This document shows positions 39,051-46,369 of a stretch of 61,800 nucleotides of DNA, piece by piece; within the stretch, counting starts at the first letter, position 1; each line of letters starts with the position of its first letter. A program made the translations under genes and the position numbers. Below the pieces are notes generated by a model. The model did no database searches. It was not told where the DNA came from and was given only the letters and a program-made list of their open reading frames with translations. The DNA lies in NCBI GenBank assembly GCA_035290185.1, contig DATDUW010000014.1, positions 1-61,800 of the forward strand. The letters are read 5' to 3'. Source of the DNA: DATDUW01 sp035290185. GTDB lineage: Bacteria > Patescibacteriota > Patescibacteriia > UBA9934 > GWF2-40-263.

Positions 39051-40481
39051 ATGGACGAAAAACATCTCACGCCGCGCGCGGAAGATTACAACCAATGGTA
39101 TTTGGATGTTATCGCGGCCGCAGACATGGCGCAACATTCCCCGGTCAAGGGCTGCATGGTTATCAAGCCGTACGGGTACGCCATTTGGGAACGCATTCAA
39201 GCGATCCTGGACGCCAGATTCAAGGAAACAGGTGTGGAGAATGCCTACTTCCCTCTTTTTATTCCGCAGAGCCTCCTTACCCGCGAGGCCGACCATGTCG
39301 AAGGGTTTGCTCCAGAGGTGGCGGTCGTGACCCATGCGGGAGGAGAAAAACTCGAAGAGCCGCTGGTGATCCGGCCAACGTCCGAAACGATCATGTACGA
39401 GACCTTCAAGGATTGGATCCATTCCTACCGCGACCTGCCCCTGCTCATTAACCAGTGGGCCAACGTGGTGCGTTGGGAAAAGCGCACACGCCTTTTTTTG
39501 CGCACGACCGAATTCCTCTGGCAAGAAGGCCACACCGTCCATGCCACCCATGAGCAAGCGGATGAGCGTGCTCGAATGATGCTCGAGGTCTATCGCGATT
39601 TCGCGGAAAACGTCATGGCCATTCCAGTCATTCCCGGTCAAAAGAGCGAATCAGAAAAATTTGCGGGTGCTCACCGCACCTACTGTCTCGAAGCCATGAT
39701 GCAGGATGGCAGGGCACTTCAGTTTGCAACGTCACATGATCTTGGACAGAACTTTGCCAAGGCTTTTGACGTCAAATTTACGGATGAGCAGAACGTTGAA
39801 CAGTTTGCTTGGCAAACCAGCTGGGGTCTTTCCACTCGCACCATTGGCGGGCTTATCATGGCTCATAGCGATGATAAAGGGTTGATTGTTCCTCCGCGGC
39901 TTGCCCCTATTCAAGTTGTTGTTGTTCCCCTGTGGTTCAAAGATGAGCAAAGGGCCGAAGTCCTCTCTCAAGCAGAAAAAATCGCGGCTTTGCTCAAAAC
40001 CGTGGGCGTGCGCGTAAAAATCGATCAAAAAGAAGGACGTCCCGGGGAAAAATTCTACGAATGGGAAAAGAAAGGCGTCCCTTTGCGTCTAGAACTTGGT
40101 CCCAAGGATCTTCTCAATGAAAAAGTTGTCGTGGCACGCCGCGACTCCGGAGAAAAAGAAGACGTGTCATTCTCCAACCTGGCAATTGAAATTCCAAAAC
40201 GATTGGAAGAAATTCAGGGAGCTCTTTTCGCTCGTGCCAAAGCCTATCGTGACCAACGGTCCGTTCGTGTTGATACCTGGGATGCATTTAAAATGGCAAT
40301 CGAGAACGGAAAATTCGTCCTTGCCCACTGGTGCGGCGAGGCTGAGGTTGAAGCCAAAATTAAAGAGGAGACCAACGCGACCATTCGTTGTCTGCCATTT
40401 GAAGCACCGGAAGAAAAGGGTGTGTGCGTCTTGAGTGGAAAGCCTTCCCAACGAAGAGTAGTCTTCGCGCGAGCTTATTGA
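39051..40481 (+). CDS. proS: Prolyl-tRNA synthetase, eukaryote/archaeon-like type
   Basis: Charges tRNA-Pro. The ATG at 39051 (MDEKHLTPRAEDYNQWYLDV) agrees with the conserved start. The 476-residue protein has the class II core: GCMVIKPYGYAIWERIQ (motif 1 region), VIRPTSETIMYETFKDWI, the motif 2 region VRWEKRTRLFLRTTEFLWQE, and GGLIMAHSDDKGLIVPPRLA (motif 3). No bacterial INS editing domain is inserted between motifs 2 and 3, and a C-terminal zinc-binding-like region with few Cys follows, so it is the eukaryote/archaeon-like form found in many CPR. The missing editing domain fits with the YbaK-type deacylase at 48207. Confidence 0.96.
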   Translation: MDEKHLTPRAEDYNQWYLDVIAAADMAQHSPVKGCMVIKPYGYAIWERIQAILDARFKETGVENAYFPLFIPQSLLTREADHVEGFAPEVAVVTHAGGEKLEEPLVIRPTSETIMYETFKDWIHSYRDLPLLINQWANVVRWEKRTRLFLRTTEFLWQEGHTVHATHEQADERARMMLEVYRDFAENVMAIPVIPGQKSESEKFAGAHRTYCLEAMMQDGRALQFATSHDLGQNFAKAFDVKFTDEQNVEQFAWQTSWGLSTRTIGGLIMAHSDDKGLIVPPRLAPIQVVVVPLWFKDEQRAEVLSQAEKIAALLKTVGVRVKIDQKEGRPGEKFYEWEKKGVPLRLELGPKDLLNEKVVVARRDSGEKEDVSFSNLAIEIPKRLEEIQGALFARAKAYRDQRSVRVDTWDAFKMAIENGKFVLAHWCGEAEVEAKIKEETNATIRCLPFEAPEEKGVCVLSGKPSQRRVVFARAY

Positions 40482-40499
40482 ATAGAACCTCTCAAATTT

Positions 40500-40910
40500 C
40501 CCGACCCTGAGCTTGTCGAGGGGTCAGGAATTCATCCGAGGGGTCGTGCGAAGCAAGCCTTGCCGCACGACCTGGAGAAAAGTCTCTTTTATTCCCGTTT
40601 AGCCCTGAAAGTAGTCTGGGCCTCGGACCGACCTGAGACAGGCCGTTTTCACGATCAATGCTTTGCACCAACCGTGAAGCAGTATCGCTTTCGCGAGGGT
40701 TACCCGCTGCTTCGGGACACCTCCTGCGCCTAGAGTCCTCTCTTCCCAAAGACTTTCAAACTCCGGGAGAAATTTCACTTGCTCTAGGAACTTGAGATCT
40801 CCTGCCTTTTTACGAGCAGGGATCGGGGTTAGCGTCTTGCGACCGTAAGTGACCCCCAGCTTGTTCATCCTCGCTTACGCCAAAGATTTGGATGGTGAAC
40901 CATCCAAGGG
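40500..40910 (-). ncRNA. Putative highly structured RNA (class unknown)
   Basis: The 453-bp stretch 40482-40934 has no convincing gene but many local stems: GGTCGTGCG/CGCACGACC (40542-40572), GAAGCAG/CTGCTTC (40676-40713) enclosing GGGTTACCC and a TCGC-GAAA-GCGA GNRA-type hairpin on the minus strand, CCTAGAG/CTCTAGG (40729-40788), GATC-CCTGC/GCAGG-GATC (40796-40824), and TTGGATGG-tgaa-CCATCCAA (40888-40907). The GNRA loop and the three-way layout favour minus-strand RNA. It follows a small gene (40935-41279). It does not show RNase P, tmRNA or SRP signatures. A 23-nt palindromic repeat (GACCC...GGGTC, 40503-40525) lies at its end. An 89-codon frame at 40599-40868 crosses it but looks non-coding. 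Confidence 0.45.
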
Positions 40911-40934
40911 GAAAGCCAGACCCCTTTGCAACTT

Positions 40935-41279
40935 TTACAGGAGGTCAGACAACCTCCCGAAAACTATCTTGGCAACAGCCGCGTTATCCGCCCGACTCCC
41001 AGGCTTGCGCCGAGGGTGGACTTTTCTTTCTTTGACGATCAGATCCAAAATTTTGGATCGCAGCCTTTCTTTTTCGGCTGCGATCCTTGCCTCGGCGATT
41101 TTGATTTCCGCGTCCCTGCTGCTCAAATCGCCGAACGGAGTCTGATGCGCCTCCGTTTTTTCAAACGGCCTTACGACTCCGTACCAGGTCGCGTTCAAGA
41201 TTTTCTCGAGATCACCATCCGTGACCTCGATCTCCGACCCGCGATCCATCCAATCCGTAAAAAAAACAATGCGTGGCAT
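40935..41279 (-). CDS. Small acidic/basic protein of unknown function
   Basis: A 114-residue protein. The ATG at 41279 has an excellent Shine-Dalgarno (AAGGAGG, 7 nt upstream), so translation is likely. It begins MPRIVFFTDWMDRGSEIEVT and has a helical, highly charged middle (EIKIAEARIAAEKERLRSKI) followed by a basic tail. No domain is recognised. The DWMDRGSEIEV--GD-E--L---W segment could be a small beta-barrel. Stand-alone gene, transcribed towards the structured region. Confidence 0.65.
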   Translation of the reverse strand: MPRIVFFTDWMDRGSEIEVTDGDLEKILNATWYGVVRPFEKTEAHQTPFGDLSSRDAEIKIAEARIAAEKERLRSKILDLIVKERKVHPRRKPGSRADNAAVAKIVFGRLSDLL

Positions 41280-41398
41280 TTTTGCCTCCTTTTTTCCTTT
41301 TTCCTCATCCAAAGCAGCTATTTCTGCTTCAGGATGGCTTTATCCTATCATTTTTGTCAAAAAAAGTCAACAGGAGAAAATTATTGCTATTTTAGCCC

Positions 41399-42685
41399 TT
41401 ACATGCCAGCCTCGTAAGCTGTCTTAGCTTCCTCTTTCCAGTAGGCTGGTAAACCAGAACTGGCCTGTTTTGTTGAGACAATATAAGACCACTGGTCATT
41501 GGCCCAACCCCAATATTCAATCACCGGATAGGTGGTGTAATTGAAATAATCCCAATCAAATCCTGGCTGATATGGCGTGCATGCCCCATTGTCATTGCAG
41601 GAAACCCCGACCGTCGCGTCAACGGGAATCCAGTGGTCCCCGAGATAGACCTCGGTCCAAGCATGGCCACCGATATCCGTAGGACGGCTGCCAAACTGGA
41701 CCGTTCCCATGGCCACCCGTACTTCGGAACGGTCGAACAGGCCAGAGGCAATAAGAAGCGATGCGAACGCATTTGCTTTATCGTCGCAGTCTCCCGCGGC
41801 CAATCCGCACATCATGTTACTTTCAAGCGTCGGGGATGTCGTTAGATAGTAATTCGGTTTTTGAAATTTATCCGCGCAGCCGAACAGGTTCGTATCCGAT
41901 TCCCAGGGACGCTTCTGCATGGCTGTATAGAGGTCGTCGATCGTTGCATATTTTTTGGCTTCGCCTACGACCGCGGAATCGGAAGGCGTAACAAAACCCA
42001 TTGTATAAGCAACATACTGACTCTCGCTCATGCCAGGAGAGCAGGCAGAATCCGGCTTGACCCCGCACTGTTGGTTTTCAGAATCGTACTGGAGGTCATC
42101 CTGGCCGGAACCTTGTTCCTTCTGCTGTTGGGCTTTCAGGGCCTCGCAACGCGCCTTGGCTTTCTGAGCAAACGATGGGAACCGCTTGGTAACAATGGCA
42201 GCCACGCGATCGCAGGATCCAGGGAGGTCATTTTGCAGACTCACGCTCGCTCCGGAAGATTCAAGCTGTTTTTGAAGATCCTCTTGAAGCAAGGCAAGCA
42301 TTTTCCGAACGGAAACAAGGTCGCGTGACGGAAAGCTCATCTTGAGACAAGCATCGGAACTGTCCACTTTCGGCGGCTCAGTCCCGTCGAATTGTGCAAT
42401 CACAACCGTAAAGGATCCCAAGTCTTTCTCCTGATAAATTTTTGAAGCATTTTCTGTATAGGCAGACACATCGCACCCAGTCCCCACAAGCAAAATTTGG
42501 CGCGACCCCCGCTGGCTTTTCAAATTTTGTAGGGACTCGCGCGGAGGCGCAACCGGACGGCCGGACGAAACAGACGAGGACTCTTGGGAAGAACGGGAGA
42601 CGTCCGAACAACCAACACCCAGCAAGAGGAGGGCAAGGGTCGGAAGACTGAAGAAGAAAAATTTGGGAGAAAAAATCATACGCAT
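41399..42685 (-). CDS. Transglutaminase-like cysteine-peptidase-fold lipoprotein
   Basis: A 428-residue lipoprotein (signal with lipobox LGVGC near residue 26). The C-terminal half carries a transglutaminase-like domain: MCGLAAGDCDDKANAFASLL (nucleophilic Cys in GDCDD), TDIGGHAWTEVYLGDHWIPV (catalytic His in GHAW), and DATVG (Asp), so the Cys-His-Asp triad is complete. The N-terminal half is Ser/Gln-rich with coiled-coil-like text (SVRKMLALLQEDLQKQLESS) and paired cysteines. Such exported transglutaminase-like proteins act as peptidases or in protein cross-linking. Divergent from the next gene; the 116-bp region between them holds both promoters. Confidence 0.85.
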   Translation of the reverse strand: MRMIFSPKFFFFSLPTLALLLLGVGCSDVSRSSQESSSVSSGRPVAPPRESLQNLKSQRGSRQILLVGTGCDVSAYTENASKIYQEKDLGSFTVVIAQFDGTEPPKVDSSDACLKMSFPSRDLVSVRKMLALLQEDLQKQLESSGASVSLQNDLPGSCDRVAAIVTKRFPSFAQKAKARCEALKAQQQKEQGSGQDDLQYDSENQQCGVKPDSACSPGMSESQYVAYTMGFVTPSDSAVVGEAKKYATIDDLYTAMQKRPWESDTNLFGCADKFQKPNYYLTTSPTLESNMMCGLAAGDCDDKANAFASLLIASGLFDRSEVRVAMGTVQFGSRPTDIGGHAWTEVYLGDHWIPVDATVGVSCNDNGACTPYQPGFDWDYFNYTTYPVIEYWGWANDQWSYIVSTKQASSGLPAYWKEEAKTAYEAGM

Positions 42686-42801
42686 AAAATATTCTCTCTT
42701 TTCTACAAAGAAAACCGATCTTTTCTTTCAAAAAAATCGTCTTGCCTGTAAACTCACCCCATCATACCTTATTCATCTTTTTTCCGTCCACCTCCCCTTC
42801 T

Positions 42802-43182
42802 ATGAAATCTTTTCTTCCAGGTCCTCTTCCAGACAATGCCCGTAATCTCCTACGTCGGCTTGGCTACGGCGAGCACCTTGGCCACGGAGGCCAGATCAGT
42901 TTTTCCCGACGGACATCTGGCGGAAACTTTCCCCGTTTTCATGCCTATGTCGAAGAGCAGAACAACGGGCTCCAACTTAACCTCCATCTTGACCAAAAGC
43001 CGTCAAATCTTGGCAGCGGCGCCATGCACGGGGGCGAATATGATGGCCCGATCCTTGAGCAAGAAATGGGCCGCATGATCTCGATGATTCAATCGTTTCG
43101 CCAGGAAAATGAGACAGGAGAGGAATCAACACCTTCGCCTAAAAAAGGATTTTGGAAATCACTGTTTGGCTCAAACGAATAA
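42802..43182 (+). CDS. Conserved small protein of unknown function
   Basis: A 126-residue soluble protein. The conserved-looking core is YGEHLGHGGQISFSRRTSGG, then FPRFHAYVEEQNNGLQLNLH and SGAMHGGEYDGPILEQEMGR. The pattern 'SF-RR-----yPRFH-Y------l-LHLDQK------HsGEYd' is seen in proteins restricted to CPR and related genomes; function not known to me. The ATG at 42802 is preferred to 42742 because it begins the conserved region and lies 20 codons into a low-complexity lead. A single plus-strand gene whose stop is adjacent to the terminator of the opposite gene. Confidence 0.7.
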   Translation: MKSFLPGPLPDNARNLLRRLGYGEHLGHGGQISFSRRTSGGNFPRFHAYVEEQNNGLQLNLHLDQKPSNLGSGAMHGGEYDGPILEQEMGRMISMIQSFRQENETGEESTPSPKKGFWKSLFGSNE

Positions 43183-43212
43183 AAAAGCGGGCAACGGAGT
43201 CTCCGTTCCCGC
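43181..43212 (-). terminator. Rho-independent terminator of the nucleotidyltransferase gene
   Basis: Minus strand: GCGGG-AACGGAG-ACTCCGTT-GCCCGC hairpin followed by six T. It starts within the stop codon of the plus-strand gene. Confidence 0.85.
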
Positions 43213-43221
43213 CTTGATGCG

Positions 43222-43995
43222 TCATCCCCTGCGCAGCGCGAAAAAATTTCGCGCAAGACGCAGATCTTCAACTGTGTTGATCCCCATGGCTTCCGTGGGG
43301 TCATCCACGACGAGATTTCCGATTCCTTCCTTTTCCTCCTCATAGGCCATGGCCACAAGAGGAGGAAGGGAAATTTCATCCGGATGTCCATCTGTCCGTC
43401 GAAATAAGGGGACATCAGAAATCCTTCTGCAAAAAAACTCCTTCTCGAAAATGTACAGCGAGGGGTTCACCTCGCGGGATCCAGATCCCTTGTCCCCATC
43501 TGGCGAGACCCCCCGAATCCTTCCGCAACCGTCCCTCAGAACCCGCCCCCATTTCTCAAATGTCGGCGGGAGATCTGGAACAAGTCTCACCGTTGCCATG
43601 GACAAGAAGAGCCCGTTCTGTTCATGGACGTCAATGAGACGATGAAGTGTCTCTGCCCTCCAGAAAGGCATGTCGCCAAAAACAACCAGAAACGATTCGG
43701 ATCGAACGAGTGGTAGAGCCACTCGAACCGCGTCTCCGGCTCCCCGACGATCTGTCTGGACCAGAGAAGACATCTCCAGTCTATCACCCAGAGCCTGCAG
43801 GGCGGTAATCAAAATACTTCCACCATAACGGGGGTTCGTCACAAGGACGACCCTCTCGATTTCAAGACACGGAACCAACGCACGCATGAGCTGCGTGATG
43901 ACTGTGGGTCCGCCGGCTCCGTCAATTTCTTCAACAAGTTTTGATTTTCCCGGCTGAATGGTCCCGTACCCTGCTGCCACAACAACGGCATCCAT
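43222..43995 (-). CDS. Sugar-phosphate nucleotidyltransferase-like protein (GlmU N-domain-like)
   Basis: A 257-residue NTP-transferase fold. The N-terminus MDAVVVAAGYGT is the nucleotide-binding loop (usual LAAGkGTRM; here the Arg is lost), KSKLVEEIDG the next strand, and FLVVFGDMPFW the metal-binding 'GDxP'. GINTVEDLRLARNFF near the end matches 'i-G-N-----La-ae' of GlmU-type uridylyltransferases. Only the pyrophosphorylase part is present; there is no left-handed beta-helix. It may activate GlcNAc-1-P or a related sugar, but the loop change lowers confidence in catalysis. Stand-alone, closed by a strong terminator. Confidence 0.8.
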   Translation of the reverse strand: MDAVVVAAGYGTIQPGKSKLVEEIDGAGGPTVITQLMRALVPCLEIERVVLVTNPRYGGSILITALQALGDRLEMSSLVQTDRRGAGDAVRVALPLVRSESFLVVFGDMPFWRAETLHRLIDVHEQNGLFLSMATVRLVPDLPPTFEKWGRVLRDGCGRIRGVSPDGDKGSGSREVNPSLYIFEKEFFCRRISDVPLFRRTDGHPDEISLPPLVAMAYEEEKEGIGNLVVDDPTEAMGINTVEDLRLARNFFALRRG

Positions 43996-44176
43996 CTTTG
44001 GACCCCCTTTCTTTGTTTTTGCCCAAAATCTGTCTACCCTAGAGACATCTCAGCGTATTTTCCCTTTTTTGTCCAGAACGGAGGGTATCACTATTTGACT
44101 TTTTTTCTTTAACATTATCAAATGTCTTTTGACTTTTGGGTTCATCAAAAATTCGTCATTTTAGTGGGGAGAAAAA

Positions 44177-44410
44177 ATGAGGTGTTCAAGATGTTTTCGG
44201 GGGGAATTACAGCTTTGGAAAATGCAGGAAGTGCGGTTCGGGCCTCAACCAAGGCACACCTATCAATGCCCTGTATGCGGCGCCAAGCTGCTGGAATTCA
44301 CGTCGTCGAAGGATGGGGAGCCCTTGTTTCTGGATCTTTCGAACCGCGATCCAGACAAGCCTTTGGGTGAGTGGATCATGGACGAATTCTCGAGACAGCA
44401 ACAGAACTGA
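44177..44410 (+). CDS. Small zinc-ribbon-like protein
   Basis: A 77-residue protein with two Cys pairs: MRCSRCFRGE at the start and YQCPVCGAKLLEF in the middle, spaced to form a zinc ribbon. The tail (DPDKPLGEWIMDEFSRQQQN) is acidic. The Shine-Dalgarno GGGGAG precedes the ATG by 7 nt. It lies alone between the nucleotidyltransferase and hicBA and is closed by a strong terminator. No specific function. Confidence 0.65.
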   Translation: MRCSRCFRGELQLWKMQEVRFGPQPRHTYQCPVCGAKLLEFTSSKDGEPLFLDLSNRDPDKPLGEWIMDEFSRQQQN

Positions 44411-44455
44411 CCTCTACGGGGATCGAAAAATCAACGACAGGGGTCGGACTCACGT

Positions 44456-44490
44456 GGAGGTGTTGAACAAACGACACCTCCTTTTATTTT
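44456..44490 (+). terminator. Rho-independent terminator of the zinc-ribbon gene
   Basis: GGAGGTGT / ACACCTCC stem with a 10-nt loop, followed by TTTTATTTTTT. It overlaps the end of hicA on the other strand. Confidence 0.88.
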
Positions 44491-44702
44491 TTCTTGAAAT
44501 CTTCTTCCATTAAACCGGCCTGACGTAAGATAGACCTAAAAGTACCAAGAGGTATCTCCTTACCATGCATGGGCACAATGACGGTGAGAGTAGGATTGCC
44601 AACCTTACGATATTTTGCATGACTGCCTTTTTGACAGAGAAAAAAGAAACCCTTGTCTCCAAGAACTTCTAAAATACGTTTAAGTAAAACCGGTTTAGGC
44701 AT
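44484..44702 (-). CDS. hicA: HicA mRNA-interferase toxin
   Basis: A 72-residue toxin of the double-stranded-RNA-binding fold. MPKPVLLKRILEVLGDKGFF, then QKGSHAKYRKVG (the catalytic His in 'GSHak-r-') and VIVPMHGKEIPLGTFRSILR are the full HicA pattern. The ATG at 44702 overlaps the end of hicB by 8 bp, giving coupled translation. It would cleave mRNA in the absence of HicB. The order hicB-hicA is the less common one. Confidence 0.93.
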   Translation of the reverse strand: MPKPVLLKRILEVLGDKGFFFLCQKGSHAKYRKVGNPTLTVIVPMHGKEIPLGTFRSILRQAGLMEEDFKKK

Positions 44703-44913
44703 GCTGCAATTTGAAAGAAACCACATCCGGTTTTTCTACGCGAGAAATTTTTTGCGTTTTCGAATCTTCAAAATAGAACCCTACGGCTTCTCGTAAATTA
44801 TCCAAGGCTTCTTTTTTTGTTGTCCCAAAACTTGCCACATCAACATTGAGGCACTGAGAGACATACTGCTTCCCTTCTTTCCAGATAGCTGCTTTTAGAG
44901 CTATTTTTTGCAT
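44695..44913 (-). CDS. hicB: HicB antitoxin, short form
   Basis: A 72-residue antitoxin: ALKAAIWKEGKQYVSQCLNV and VASFGTTKKEALDNLREAVG correspond to the partial RNase-H-like HicB core that covers the HicA active site. The C-terminal DNA-binding (HTH or ribbon-helix-helix) domain of longer HicB is absent, so autoregulation must be weak or depend on another factor. It is preceded by a good promoter and followed by hicA. Confidence 0.9.
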   Translation of the reverse strand: MQKIALKAAIWKEGKQYVSQCLNVDVASFGTTKKEALDNLREAVGFYFEDSKTQKISRVEKPDVVSFKLQHA

Positions 44914-44939
44914 AGAATGGATTTCTCATTTCTAGCTCT

Positions 44940-44967
44940 ATTTTAGAAAATTCTGAGGATAAGTCAA
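44940..44967 (-). promoter_or_regulatory. hicBA promoter
   Basis: Minus strand: TTGACT and TAAAAT with a 16-bp spacer, start near 44933, about 20 nt before the hicB ATG. It lies between the end of lgt and hicB, so hicBA has its own promoter. Confidence 0.75.
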
Positions 44968-44993
44968 ATTTTTTAAAAAGGCCCGCATTATTT

Positions 44994-46274
44994 TTACAAG
45001 AGTGAAATCAACGATTCGGCTTCTCTAACAATTTTTTTATTCTCTACTAAAATATCAAAAGTTCGATTTTTTTTAAAATTAGGATTGGCAATAATTTGAA
45101 AAATCAAACGGCCATTCATAAACACCGCTTGGGTTGAAAAAGACCTGTTAAGTTGATTCATAAAAATAGGATTTTCCCCTTCGGATTTATCAACCGCTCT
45201 GTGGGCAGAATATTTATGACGAAATCCTATGAAAGATGAGATTGTTGGTATTGTTTTTTTTGGATCCCCCAATTTATTTTTAACTGTTTCACCTTTTGCA
45301 AAATAGTAAAATTGTCCAATTCTATTGATATACGCTACTGCTTCGTGTTTCATTTTATTGATGATATCTTGATTCTCGAACACAAAAAGATCCGAATTAT
45401 TTACTTTTTTTTCCAACTCCTGGCTAAATTTTTCAAAATTTCCATAATGATATTTAATCCCTTCAATTAAAAAACTCGCACCAGTCTTTGGATCAAACGT
45501 TTCTATTTTTGATTCATTACTTATTTTAAAAATTTTCACCAAGATCCAAACGCCCACCACAACCATCCCTAAACTAAAATACTGGGCCGGGGTCAGAAAA
45601 AAATACCGCGTATCTACGATTGGTCCGGTCGTGGCACGTAAAAAATCAAGAAAGAAACGGGCCACCCCGTATCCGATTAAAAAAACCGCTGGATACATTC
45701 CCTCCGGAGGATTTCGACGTTTAAGAATAAGGAAAAGAAGAAAAAGGAAAAAACCAAGCAAAGAAAGGTAAAAACCATGGTCGTGACGTACCACACCATC
45801 CGGATAACGTTCTCCAAGAAAAAAGGACGTTGGCCTTCCCGGATGATCGTGAATAAGGGCACAGCCAATACGACCAATGCCATAACCCAGCGGCAAGCCA
45901 AAAACAGCCGCATCTACCACAGACAAGATATTAACTTTACGCCGTCGCAAGAACCATAGACCGAAAAGCGTCGCTCCCACGAATCCCCCAATACTGGAAA
46001 ATCCTCCGTTCCAGATCGCCAAAATTTCCGCTGGATGGGTCAGGTAGAAAGACGGCTCATAGAAAAAAACATGGGACACTCGGGCGAAGAGGAATGCCCC
46101 GATCATGACCCAACCAGTCAGATCCCAGATAAGGGCTGGGTCAATTCCCTTTCGTCTTGCCTGTCGAGCGGACACGGCTGCCCCAATCAAAAATCCGAGG
46201 GCAACAAACATTCCCCAGACCTGAAGAGTCAGGGGGCCGAGGTGAAACGTGTGCCATTCGATGTAGGGAAACAC
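44994..46274 (-). CDS. lgt: Prolipoprotein diacylglyceryl transferase with an AT-rich C-terminal extension
   Basis: Residues 1-250 are Lgt, the membrane enzyme that attaches diacylglycerol to lipobox cysteines: GRIGCALIHDHPGRPTSFFL (signature, catalytic His region) and YGVARFFLDFLRATTG, seven helices. The start is taken as GTG at 46274 (V/M-FPYIEWHTFHLG); the longer open frame upstream crosses a large palindrome and is non-coding. Residues 251-426 are unlike Lgt: soluble, Lys/Asn/Phe-rich, with SSFIGFRHKYSAHRAVDKSE and SQELEKKVNNSDLFVFENQD, perhaps a helical HEPN-like module. The DNA switches to strongly AT-rich at the joint (45525), continuing to hicBA, so a foreign segment seems to have fused to lgt. 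Many lipoproteins in the window depend on Lgt. Confidence 0.9.
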   Translation of the reverse strand: MFPYIEWHTFHLGPLTLQVWGMFVALGFLIGAAVSARQARRKGIDPALIWDLTGWVMIGAFLFARVSHVFFYEPSFYLTHPAEILAIWNGGFSSIGGFVGATLFGLWFLRRRKVNILSVVDAAVFGLPLGYGIGRIGCALIHDHPGRPTSFFLGERYPDGVVRHDHGFYLSLLGFFLFLLFLILKRRNPPEGMYPAVFLIGYGVARFFLDFLRATTGPIVDTRYFFLTPAQYFSLGMVVVGVWILVKIFKISNESKIETFDPKTGASFLIEGIKYHYGNFEKFSQELEKKVNNSDLFVFENQDIINKMKHEAVAYINRIGQFYYFAKGETVKNKLGDPKKTIPTISSFIGFRHKYSAHRAVDKSEGENPIFMNQLNRSFSTQAVFMNGRLIFQIIANPNFKKNRTFDILVENKKIVREAESLISLL

Positions 46275-46291
46275 AACGGAATTTATCGTAT

Positions 46292-46357
46292 TGCAACGGC
46301 GGGACGGTGGGCGTAGGGATGGGTCGCGGCCCATCCCTACGCCAATCCGCCGTTGCA
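46292..46357. repeat. 66-bp near-perfect double palindrome (MITE/REP-like)
   Basis: Outer arms of 11 bp (TGCAACGGCGG / CCGCCGTTGCA) and inner arms of 14 bp (GGCGTAGGGATGGG / CCCATCCCTACGCC) around a 6-nt loop. Lies between gatA and lgt. 'GTAGGGATGGG...CCCATCCCTAC' palindromes of this kind are dispersed elements in other bacterial genomes. Confidence 0.8.
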
Positions 46358-46369
46358 TATGTATTCGAA

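Noticed and set aside
40599..40868. 89-codon minus-strand frame within the hairpin-rich region
   Set aside because: Reads through several stems, has no start signal and no recognisable domain.
44100..44160. TTGACT boxes upstream of the zinc-ribbon gene as a promoter
   Set aside because: Two TTGACT hexamers occur but neither has a convincing -10 box at 16-18 bp.
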